From: Gymnopilus junonius | Lineage: Eukaryota > Basidiomycota > Agaricomycetes > Agaricales > Galerinaceae | Assembly (NCBI GenBank): GCA_015501075.1 | Contig: JADNYJ010000718.1 | Location: 1-15,153, forward strand | Length of the DNA stretch: 15,153 bases | Direction: 5' to 3' | Shown: piece after piece, positions 1 through 7,917 of the stretch | Position numbering within the stretch: position 1 is the first letter of the stretch | How the letters are laid out: each line of letters begins with the position of its first letter | Position numbers and translations under genes: made by a program | Notes under the pieces: model-generated | Database searches by the model: none | The model's input: only the letters and a program-made list of their open reading frames with translations | What the model was told of the DNA's origin: nothing

Positions 1-1367
1 TGCTGGTCCCATAAGGGCTTTCAGCAAAATTAGAGTTGCCTACTGGCAAGCCTGGCATACCCGCCAAACCGAGCTGGCTCAAACTATTGGCGTCAAAGTA
101 TGAATCGACAGTGAAGTTGGAATGGGAAGGAGGCTGTTGTTGTTGAGGACGGCCACTGCTGCCAGACACATCACGACCAAGAGCGACAAGGAATTCGTTG
201 ACGGCGGCAAGCTCTTCTGGAGTGCGAATATCAAGTGAGACAGAGCGGGGATTAAAATTTGGAGAGAGTTGACCGCCGTTCTGATATGCAAGGGTGTTCA
301 AACGCTCGGCCATACCTAATGGACGAATATTAGACGGCAATGCATGAGTGGTAATGAACAATGACTGACGAGGGTCGTAAGAGGGATTGACGCGACGCTT
401 CTTCATGTCGGTGAAAAAGTCTTCGACATGATAATCATGGGAGCGCTTGGAGCCTGCGGTGACAGAAGTCGTATCGGACCTCAGAACATCCCAAGGAGAG
501 AGAGGATTAGAGTGCATGAACATCTGACTGGAGGATGCATGGTGATGAGAGTGAGGTTGGGCAGAAGCATGGGCTAATTCTGGAGAAGGCGTGGGTAAAA
601 GAGTCAAATGGGCAGCTGTTAGTACGGGTTGAGTGGTAGTGGCGAAAAGTTGAAGGGAAAAAGAGACGAACCGTCCGATGGGGAGGAAGAATTTGACTTT
701 GCCCTGACGTCGGACTCTCTGATAGGGGAATCGGAAGGGGGATACCTTGACTGTGGATCGGGATTCCTCGGAGCGGAATCGCCGCGCACACGGGAAACAT
801 AAGCGGGATCTACGACAGTGATAGCTTTTGAGTGCTTGTGTTGCTGGTGATGTTCTTCGGTATGTATCTTCTCGTGCTTCTTGAGGTCTTGGGGACGCTT
901 AAACGACTTTTTGCAGATCTAATCGGAGGTTAAATATAAAAGTAACGTGATGAAGCAGACAAGGGGTGATTACCTCGCAAACGTGGGGTTTGAGAGGAGT
1001 ATGGACTAGATGAAAGAGAGGTATGAGGAGCGGAGAGAGAAGAAGAGGGAAGAGAAAAAGGACCTCTGAGATGACTGGTGATGTGGTCACGCTTTGCACA
1101 GGTGGTTCCGCAGTCCTTCCACTTGCAGGTGAGACAGAGATTGTTTGTGCTCTTCCTGCCAATGTGGTCATTGCAGAGATGGCCATAGAGGGTCTCTGGG
1201 TCGACAAAGGCCTGCAGGCAGTCCTGCCAGAGACACCTGTGGGCGGGGTCGTGGGTGTCGGGCGGGGGAGAGGCAGAGATTGTTGCGGAAGGGGAAGGGG
1301 GGAGGGCGGGGGACATTTGAAAGTAGGAGTAGGAGTAGGAGTAGGGAGGGAATCGGCTGATGCTCAT
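1..1367 (-). CDS. pacC: PacC/Rim101 pH-response C2H2 transcription factor (3' end beyond window)
   Basis: This is a transcription factor of the fungal Pal/Rim ambient-pH pathway, activated by proteolysis and acting in the nucleus. Exons on the minus strand are 1367-1064, 1005-974, 918-672 and 615 to beyond base 1. The introns are 58, 55 and 56 nt, all GT-AG, and phases agree throughout. The start is the ATG at 1367, followed by a Tyr/Ser repeat. Three zinc fingers follow: C45/C50/H63/H68, C81/C86/H99/H103 and C111/C114/H127/H131. Finger 2 reads into finger 3 as [11 protein letters not shown] then [11 protein letters not shown] across the first intron, a PacC hallmark. Downstream come a His-rich stretch, the basic block [19 protein letters not shown] (nuclear-localisation-like in the family) and a low-complexity Gln/Pro region. 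About 399 codons are visible, with no frame defect. The third intron is inferred from frame change, so its borders are less certain. Confidence 0.93.
1323..1346. repeat. Hexanucleotide microsatellite (GTAGGA)x4 inside the pacC first exon
   Basis: Three perfect GTAGGA units are followed by one GTAGGG. On the coding (minus) strand they give the alternating Tyr-Ser run near the PacC N-terminus. Copy number could vary between strains without breaking the frame. Confidence 0.8.
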
Positions 1368-1396
1368 CTTGTTTTAAACCTCTTACTGTATTTTCT

Positions 1397-1449
1397 GCCA
1401 AGCCAAGTCCGATCGATGGAGGCCAAGAGAAAGCCAAGAAATGCTTGGC
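1397..1449. promoter_or_regulatory. Cluster of five PacC-type GCCAAG sites upstream of pacC
   Basis: The core GCCAAG lies at 1397-1402, 1402-1407 (sharing one base), 1422-1427 and 1433-1438, and in reverse (CTTGGC) at 1444-1449. They sit 30-82 bp upstream of the pacC ATG, in the 145-bp gap after the light-chain gene. GCCARG is the established PacC/Rim101 target core in ascomycetes. Autoregulation here is inferred from the density. Confidence 0.6.
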
Positions 1450-1512
1450 TCCCCTGAATCACCCTTTCTCGGGGTCTCTCGGCATCCCGGCTGCTTTCTA
1501 ACTCCGACTACA

Positions 1513-2211
1513 CTACAGACTACTCTCCTCTGTGTCGTTCACCCGTAGCACCTTGACCCACTCCCGGTAGTTGAAATTCCCCTGCCGGTCCGTAAAGGCG
1601 CCCTTGAATACACGCTCCATCTCCAGTCTCTCTTGTCAGCTTTTTTCTCTTTCTTTCGACTGTCTCTGCTTACCTCTTCCTCGTCCATCCGCTCCCCGAC
1701 TTCCCCAAGCCACTTCTTCATCTCCTCCACCCGCACCAATCCAGAGTCGTTCTCGTCAAATGACCCAAATGCCTCCAGCAGCTCCGCCTCCGTGTCAAAT
1801 TCAAACAGCCTCTCGCTCATCATCGTCAGAAACATCGTAAAGTTGATCCCCCGCTCGACATTCGACTCTTCATACGATGACGTCCGACTATGCGTCCCCG
1901 GCCGTGCGCTCAACAGCTCATCCATCATTTGCTTCGAGGGCGAGATCCCTGCAGGGCATCAGTCAGCTCAGTCTCCGCTCCAACAGCATCTACTCACCTA
2001 GACTCGCAAAGATCTCCTTCAAGTCACTCTCATTAACCCATCCATCCTTGTCGTGATCAATCAGCTGAAAGGCTTCTTTGAATTGCTGGATTTGGGGAGC
2101 TTGGAACAAAGAGAACACCCCGGACGGCTCCCGCCGTGCTCGCGACTTTTGCGCTTTCGATAACTTGGATGGCGTAACACCTGCAGAAAGGTAATCGGGA
2201 TAACGCGACAT
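1513..2211 (-). CDS. rlc1: Myosin II regulatory light chain (Rlc1-type EF-hand protein)
   Basis: This light chain binds the neck of type II myosin and regulates actomyosin ring contraction. Exons are 2211-1998, 1948-1674 and 1629-1513, with introns of 49 and 44 nt. The exons sum to 606 nt, or 201 residues, with consistent phases. The ATG at 2211 (MSRYPDYLSA) is the only ATG; the upstream in-frame TTG is not needed. Ser30 lies in RARREPSGVF, which aligns with the kinase-regulated Ser of animal light chains (RATSNVF), with Arg at -3 and -4. EF-hand 1 has Asp52, Asp54, Asp56, Gly57 and Asp63, a metal-binding pattern typical of regulatory light chains. Later blocks INFTMFLTMMSERL and GNFNYREWVKVLR are diagnostic of the family. 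A calmodulin identity is unlikely because only the first loop is canonical. The gene is intact. Confidence 0.92.
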
Positions 2212-2348
2212 GGCTGAGAGCAAGGTCCAGCTACGAAGACTTGAATACGTGATGAGAGATGTCCAAGTTTGTCTTCGTTGTCAATCAACATGAACGCAAG
2301 GAACTGATTGTGGCTGTGCCATTACATTTACGTTGGACTGGGCTTGGT

Positions 2349-3120
2349 GCCAAGCTTTCCTTGGTCCCCTGCTCGGAGAAAAGGCTTCCTTGAAGCCAAA
2401 AAAGCCTTGGCTCGTGCCGTTGCTATTAAACTCAGAATTTATGTCCTTCGGAATAGCATCGGCAGCTACGGGTTGATGACGGTGTCAATTGACGCCCTCT
2501 TGTCCTTTTTCCTCTTCGAGGAGATCATGGGCGCATCACGCAATACCATTTTTGATATCATTATTACCGTGATTTTATTTCATGGCTCGAGAATAGATTG
2601 GACGTTCCCTCACTTGACATTGGCCTTTGCCCAGTTGCCCAGCCAAGGGTAGGCTAAGGTCGCGACTCGGAAATTCACACAAATAAATAACGATGTGCAG
2701 ATATTATAGCTACGCAGTCCGGCTTAGCTCCGTGCTGTGGTGCTATGCGGGAAAGTGAGTAGCAAAGTAACGAGCTGCGCATTGAAGTAAATTCAGACAT
2801 GTCAGGGCAAAGACATGATCTGCTTGGCAAGCTTTTATTTTCATCGAGTAAGGCATAGAGTACTCAGGAAAAGTACGCTGCCGACGAGTATATCGAAGTG
2901 CAAGGCGTCCTTAATTATCTTGGTGTGAACTTTCTCCATATGATACTCGACGACCAACTCTTGGAGGCCAAGAGAGACCAAGCTCTTCGGTACCGTTTCG
3001 TATATATTATAGGAACCTGTGCAGAAGACACGCATTTAAACCACCTTGGCAAGGTTGGAATAAACTCGATGAACGCCCAGGCGCTCGGCATTCGTTATCA
3101 GCCACCGGATCGCTCTTGGC
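2349..3120. promoter_or_regulatory. Seven scattered GCCAAG (PacC-core) sites upstream of rlc1
   Basis: The core is at 2349-2354, 2642-2647 and 2967-2972, and in reverse at 2406-2411, 2823-2828, 3045-3050 and 3115-3120. Chance would give well under one in 770 bp for a hexamer on both strands. Function is unproven; the sites may serve rlc1 or an unrecognised transcript. Confidence 0.35.
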
Positions 3121-3394
3121 CAAAAATGACGCAGTGATGACGGAACGGGTTCCGACTTTGTATCCCTTAGGAAAAAAATGAAATAGTTGGCTTTCCCATG
3201 GCGTACTTGGGACAGAGTGCCTGTAGTAGTAGGAGTTCCACGCAGATGCAGACTAGGCAAGTGAATTCCGTGTGAGATTTTTGGGTAATCATAAGCATGC
3301 ATACTTATGCTACTTTCTAGTAGGTAGCTATTTTGTCAGGTGAATGACATTTTATGGGCAGGATTATCCCAGTAAATCTGGATTTCGGAAAGTG

Positions 3395-3412
3395 CGGCGC
3401 ACATGTGCGCCG
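3395..3412. promoter_or_regulatory. 18-bp perfect palindrome with CGG...CCG ends and CACATGTG core
   Basis: The two halves pair without mismatch about the centre 3403/3404. The outer triplets are CGG and CCG separated by 12 bp, the arrangement bound by many fungal Zn2Cys6 dimers. The core CACATGTG is E-box-like. A CACGTG lies at 3431-3436 and an ACGCGT at 3443-3448, followed by a C/T-rich tract. It looks like a regulatory island, although no adjacent gene is recognisable. Confidence 0.45.
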
Positions 3413-4224
3413 GCAAACCCCGACTTGCTACACGTGAGCCAAACGCGTCCTCCTCACTCCCTCTCAAGTTCGCGTTCTCGCGTGGCTGACCTCACGCCCA
3501 ATGTATTTCCTCTGCGCGAGGGGATAAAACTGCACATAGCCTTGATATTTAAATGATGCAGCTATATTTTGATCTCTGTATGCTGAAACCGGCGTGTAGT
3601 AAGTCCAATATAAATTATGACTTGATACAAATAAAATAAGTTCTTCAAATGGGTAAGAGTGAGTGTATGATATCATGTCATCCAAACATTAAAAATCCTT
3701 CTCCTACAATTTAAGGTGCTGTTTTAAGTTGTCCAACGTAGTACTAGTACAGAGTACTTAGGTGTGAATAGATGTTGCTCAGCTTTGAAGTCGTGCATCT
3801 TCTGTATATAATGTCAAATACGGTGAAGGTAAGTGCATTCTATGCTTCCAGCTTGATTGTAGTATATATGCGAAAAGGGTAGCACTTTAATTTCGAGGTA
3901 AAAGAAGTCAAAGGATATCATTTTCGTCGTGTTGCTCAAGTATTTCACCATTATTAATCAAGGAAAAATGTATACATGCTGGGAATCTCTTTTAAAACCT
4001 TTGTTATAGAAATTAAGGGCAGTAGTCCTGTATGAACGTGCGGAAGACGACCAAAACAACGACCGCGAGGAACTTAAAGGAAATCTATTGTTAGATACAC
4101 TTCCCTTTCTGGCAGCTAGCTGGCCTATGCGCACCTTACGGCTTTTGCCGCCGCACTTTCCAAGAACCAGAAGCTCTCGATTATCCAGCCGTTCCCTCAG
4201 GCCGAATTTTAACAAATTTATCTC

Positions 4225-4254
4225 TAAGGAACCACTGTTTCGTGGGTTCCCTAA
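4225..4254. repeat. Imperfect inverted repeat (hairpin-forming)
   Basis: The left arm TAAGGAACCAC (4225-4235) pairs with GTGGGTTCCCTAA (4242-4254) around a 6-nt loop, with two unpaired bases in the right arm. Nothing nearby explains it. Confidence 0.4.
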
Positions 4255-4480
4255 GTGAACAGCGAAGGTGAGTTAGTAGTTTGTTAACTCAATGAGATAG
4301 TGGCAAGTACTCCAATTGATGGTACCTTGGTGCTTAATTCTATTGTAATTTCAGGAGTTATGAGTTGGAGATTGATATCATTCGTTATTCCATAGTAATG
4401 TTTGAACTACATACTGAGGGTGGTAAGATAAAGTAAAACGTGACCCAAAGCCTCAGGCATACTGTATTTGGAAATTAGTG

Positions 4481-4497
4481 GGCGCTCGTCGAGCGCC
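4481..4497. repeat. 17-bp inverted repeat, 8-bp arms with one central base
   Basis: GGCGCTCG (4481-4488) and CGAGCGCC (4490-4497) are exact reverse complements around a single T. This is a GC-rich dyad in AT-richer DNA, and could be a binding site for a dimeric regulator or a chance dyad. Confidence 0.5.
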
Positions 4498-5077
4498 TCT
4501 CTCATGCCAAGACCAGAATCCGCTTTTGCCGACACATACTTCAACTAAAAATGTCTTCCAAATATGTAGCTGATGCGTGCGTATTGCATGCATTGGACCA
4601 GACCGAGACAGACGTTGCGAATCCTTATTATAAGTACGAACGCACAAGCCACATCCAGTTTTAACGACCATTTAATTGTGTTATGTATCAATACAGTAGT
4701 ACTAGTAGATGCGAAGGAGAGACTACGAGGAATGAAGCACAACTCGATGACGCCAAAACACGAAGTTGAGAACGGAAAGGAACAAAGCAAACTCGCAAAC
4801 AGCCCGGTTCTCAAAGCCAAGGAGAAAAAAAATACAAAGGAATAAAAATGTGAATGCTTCAGAGCCGGGTATGATCATGATATCAAATGATAATACAGCA
4901 TAAAAGAGAGTCGCTGACAGATTTTTAGGCTGGTGCCTGCGAGTTAGAAGACGTAAAGGAGAGATAAAGAAAGGAAGAAAAAGGCAGAATCGATTAGTTT
5001 GGCCATGCAATGGCTGCAAACTACCAGGACTCCACTGCATCTAACGAAATAAGATAGTCGTACGCTTCCGAACGTCA

Positions 5078-5099
5078 GGCTTTTCAGTTAAGAAAAGCC
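5078..5099. repeat. 8-bp perfect hairpin downstream of the secreted-protein gene
   Basis: GGCTTTTC (5078-5085) and GAAAAGCC (5092-5099) flank a 6-nt loop. It lies 50-75 nt past the apparent stop of the minus-strand gene, so it probably falls in its 3' UTR. Confidence 0.5.
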
Positions 5100-5123
5100 C
5101 GCCTTCCTTTGTTGCTACCCCCG

Positions 5124-5147
5124 GTTGTTGTTGTTGTTGTTGTTGTT
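5124..5147. repeat. (GTT)8 trinucleotide microsatellite
   Basis: Eight GTT units (AAC on the minus strand) lie immediately downstream of the apparent stop of the minus-strand gene. In another frame they would encode an Asn run like the other Asn-rich linkers of that gene, so the stop at 5154-5152 may itself result from a missing base. Confidence 0.85.
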
Positions 5148-5151
5148 CTTG

Positions 5152-6457
5152 CTAGGGGGCGTTGTTATTCTTGTTAGCAGGAGGAGCGACAACCTTGGCC
5201 CCCGATGCACCGTTGACGACAGGCGCTTTGCCGTCCTCTGTGACAGTAAACTAGAGAGGGATGTCAGCATCATGAATATTCAGACGATGATCTTGCGACA
5301 CATACGTAGATAGCATCATCCAGAGATCCGTGCTGAGCAACGGAACGATAGCAGGCTGATGGTTGGCAGCAGTGTTGATGGAAGACAGCTTGTAGACTCC
5401 GGGAGCGAGACCACTGTCGACAGAGCGGTCAATTGTCCGTTAACGGCGGCAGCATTCAGACCCTTAAAAAAGGCGAACTTCCTGGGATCAGTTGGTGTAG
5501 TATCAGTGAGGGAAGTCAATTGCTCGATGACGACATGAGAGTGTCCTTGGATCTGCCCTTGACCGTTAAGTTGTTGGGGGGCAGAGAAGTAATTCTCCTG
5601 GCGTTGACGAAGTGACCAGTCTCCAAATTCTGTATGTTCATTTGGATGGTGAACGACTGGTTGGCCTTGACCGTTCCAAAGTTCGGGGGAAGGCGAACTT
5701 GGCCGACGGCATGTTATCTGTCGAGGGGATAACACCAATGGGGGCGGGTTACATGAACCCGTCGTGATCTGCTTGCCATGGTGATGGGCAAGTTAGGGAC
5801 AGTCAAACAGAAATTGATGAAATTGTTCGACGATGTTAAGGAAGCGACTTGACCGGCCGTTGGGACGTCTTGACCGTCATTCTCAAATCCAGTAGCAAGA
5901 ACACGGGGGTCAAGAGCTGAAAATTAATAGCATATCAGTAACTGTCCCAGAATTAAAATAGAACGCAAATTATAGATACGGACTTAAAGAGCTCTGAGGA
6001 TCGTTGTTGTTATTCTGTCCCACAGTATTATTCTTGCCGCTGTTGTTATTGCTTCCAGTGCTACCAGTGCTCTTTGCAGTTGCGGTGGCCTGCGCGGAGG
6101 AGGTAACCTTCGAACCATTACCATCTTTATATCAAAATAATTCGAGTAAGCCACAAGTCAAGCAGGGTTATAAATTACTTACTAGAGCCCTTCCGTTGTT
6201 ATTTTGTTGTTCGAGAGAAGGCTGCTGCCGGTGTTGGCAGATCCCTTTGCAGTCACTGTAACGGTGTGTACAACAGTTTTGAGGTGATATGCTACGGATC
6301 AGTTTGTAGAAAAAATTACAGGTGTTCATAACCTACAGAACATTGCTCATTATCTTGTTGTTGTTGTTGCGCTGCTCGTTAGGCTGGAACGATTTGGAAG
6401 CGCTTGAGCAGTGAGAGAAAGCGACAAGAAAGCGACAAGGATGGACTTGGACAACAT
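5152..6457 (-). CDS. Secreted Asn-rich conserved fungal protein, frame broken about nine times
   Basis: I recognise a secreted agaricomycete family of unknown function, whose members sometimes carry misleading database names. The ATG at 6457 opens a signal peptide (MLSKSILVAFLSLSLTAQA). Asn/Ser/Thr-rich linkers follow, then a core with NNFINFC, YFSAPQQLNGQGQ, GHSHVVIEQL, FAFFKGLNAA, SINTAANHQP and AQHGSLDDAIY. Supported introns are 6182-6125, 5983-5917 and 5305-5251; the border of the first intron (near 6325) is uncertain. As given, the frame must shift by one missing base near 5341, 5423, 5600, 5687, 5744 and 5779, twice near 6195-6205 and once near 6365. Conserved residues are otherwise preserved and the downstream splice sites remain. 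Either this is a very young pseudogene or, more likely, the sequence is faulty here. Stop placement at 5152 is provisional. Confidence 0.72.
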
Positions 6458-6611
6458 TTTGGACAACGAAGGGAATATAAAGAAAGTCGGATGAAAGAAC
6501 GGTTTGCGGTTGCCGAGCTTGGGACTATCGAAGTTCTAGAGACGCAGTAGAATGAAGCAAACGACACCCGTGTCGGGCTATCGTAAACCTTCGGCGCACT
6601 GGGGCGTCTGC

Positions 6612-6686
6612 CTTTGGCAAAGAGAGGAAGTAAGGAATAAAGGGAAGAAAGAATGAGCAAGATTTGCTTGGCTCGTGCCTTATAAG
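6612..6686 (-). promoter_or_regulatory. Core promoter of the secreted-protein gene: TATA box and pyrimidine tract
   Basis: On the minus strand a TTATAA (6680-6685) is followed 20-70 nt downstream by a strongly pyrimidine-rich tract (purine-rich on plus, about 6612-6655). TATA plus a CT-rich stretch is the usual core promoter of strongly expressed filamentous-fungal genes. It implies a 5' leader of roughly 150-200 nt before the ATG at 6457. One CTTGGC (PacC core in reverse) lies at 6667-6672. A second TATA-like run near 6473-6480 is probably too close to the ATG. Confidence 0.5.
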
Positions 6687-6689
6687 CCC

Positions 6690-7725
6690 TGCTCGGACCT
6701 GTGCCCATCATTGTGTCACACGGATGTTTTTCCGACCGCTTTCTCCTCCTCCGGAGGCAACCCAGTCTGCCTAAATGGAATGCAACTTCGAAATGGGTTA
6801 CCTTTTGCCCTGACCCCTTCCTACTCTTTTCCTGTTTTTCCTGAACCCTACCTGTATAGTCAAACGCATTCGAGAGCCAGCCTAAATTTGCTTATTTCGG
6901 TAATTGAACAGAATCTTTGTGCCAACACGGGTCTGAAGGCCGTCGACATCTGTAGACGTTCGTCGTTATGCAGGCTGATTATGGCTAATTATATCTCGAT
7001 TACCCCAGGATAATCATGCCAGCGTGCCAACTGCCAGTCCGCGTATCCCAGCGTATCCCTTTTCAGCCGGAGGTCCATGAGGTAAACCTGTTGTGGAGAT
7101 GTCGGAGGATGTCGGTTTGCATACGCTCACTGAGCTTCAACACAAGTCAGCCTTTAGGATCACTGTAAAGAGCAATGATGGCAGAGAGACCAGGTCTTCA
7201 TGGATTCTTCGTTGGTGATCGCTATGTACAACTTGAAAGTTGGTATGTCATCCGAGTTTGGAGGTCATAAAAGTTTTGTACATTGGTGATTCTGAAGCTT
7301 ACCTTCAAACCCGTTTGATTTTGGGATGCTTTTTGTTAGTATGTGCCCTTTAGCGGCAATTCGGCAAGAGCATCGAGTGCCTGAAACTGTACTTGGGCGC
7401 TCGTCTTTCATTGCATATATCGGTTTGCTGATGGCGAAAACAAATGTTAAATCAAAGCGAGCCACGAATTTTAAAGCAACAAGGCAGTTCAATGATAAAA
7501 CTTGCTAGAACTTGAGAGATCAAGTCGACATCTCTGATGGAATAAGAGGACCGGGTTTAACTCTGTAGATGTGCGGTTGATCCACAGCCTTTGGTAAGAT
7601 ACCGAAAGTATGGAAAATGACAAGCTGCCAACTTGTAAAACTGCTACTTAGTCGGTGTTTTTACGCTGTCAGATTGAGAGATTGGCGTTGAGAATGCAAA
7701 ATGGCCAGGCAGGCAAACCCCATTT
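6690..7725. other. Gene-free stretch between two divergent genes
   Basis: No recognisable coding region, RNA gene or long repeat is seen. Open frames here (for example 6675-7013 plus) lack family resemblance. Minor structure only: a 10-bp palindrome CCTCCGGAGG at 6748-6757 and a short tandem GCGTATCCC near 7040-7058. It presumably holds upstream regulatory DNA for the secreted-protein gene on the left and the phosphodiesterase gene on the right. Confidence 0.55.
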
Positions 7726-7731
7726 AGGCTT

Positions 7732-7786
7732 GCCAATGCCATTGGCCAAGTTCCATTACATCACGTGGTTGTCAATCACGTCGTGA
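7732..7786. promoter_or_regulatory. Promoter element group upstream of the PLC-like gene: CCAAT dyad, CACGTG, TCACG-T-CGTGA
   Basis: GCCAAT-GCC-ATTGGC (7732-7746) is a perfect inverted repeat that puts a CCAAT box on each strand. CACGTG lies at 7762-7767 and the dyad TCACG-T-CGTGA at 7776-7786. All are 130-190 bp upstream of the ATG at 7918. CCAAT is the HAP/NF-Y site and CACGTG a bHLH site; use here is inferred. Confidence 0.45.
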
Positions 7787-7917
7787 CACTCGTGACTTGA
7801 CTCCCCCTGTGCTTTGAACTTTCTCCTCTACACGGCCTTTCATTTCCTTTTGAACAGAACTAGTAACATTCCGCTCGTTGCCTATATTTTTTGCTGTTAA
7901 AAGACGTCTTCAAGCGG

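Larger units (their letters stand above)
2212..5077. other. Gene-free intergenic stretch between rlc1 and the secreted-protein gene
   Basis: I find no ORF here with family resemblance, codon-like pattern or plausible splicing; the longest open frame (2308-2652, plus) is unrecognisable. The left end must contain the rlc1 promoter, and the right end the 3' flank of the gene at 5152-6457. The DNA is more AT-rich than the genes. It contains seven GCCAAG cores (2349-3120), a GC-rich patch at about 3390-3510 with palindromic and E-box-like sites, and several inverted repeats listed separately. No terminal repeats or transposase fragments were seen. Confidence 0.6.

Noticed and set aside
2308..2652. 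114-codon open frame on the plus strand in the intergenic region
   Set aside because: No recognisable family, no signal of codon constraint, and no supporting splice or promoter structure; likely chance.
2857..3762. Near-identical 12-mers AGAGTACTCAGG (2857-2868) and AGAGTACTTAGG (3751-3762) as possible element ends
   Set aside because: Direct orientation, too short, no target-site duplication and no coding remnant between them; insufficient for a transposon call.
3738..4703. Repeated gtagtactagta string at about 3738 and 4692
   Set aside because: Short palindromic string of AT-rich DNA; no extended similarity around either copy.
5125..5313. Leucine-rich small ORF on the plus strand
   Set aside because: It is the antisense reading of the GTT repeat and the last exon of the minus-strand secreted-protein gene.
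6111..6120. tRNA B-box-like GGTTCGAA on the minus strand
   Set aside because: It falls in a coding exon, and no acceptor stem or A box can be formed around it.
6379..6711. 110-codon minus-strand ORF
   Set aside because: It overlaps the promoter, leader and signal-peptide exon of the secreted-protein gene in another frame, and resembles no known protein.
6675..7013. 112-codon plus-strand ORF
   Set aside because: Low-complexity chance frame without family similarity, lying in the upstream region of the divergent gene.
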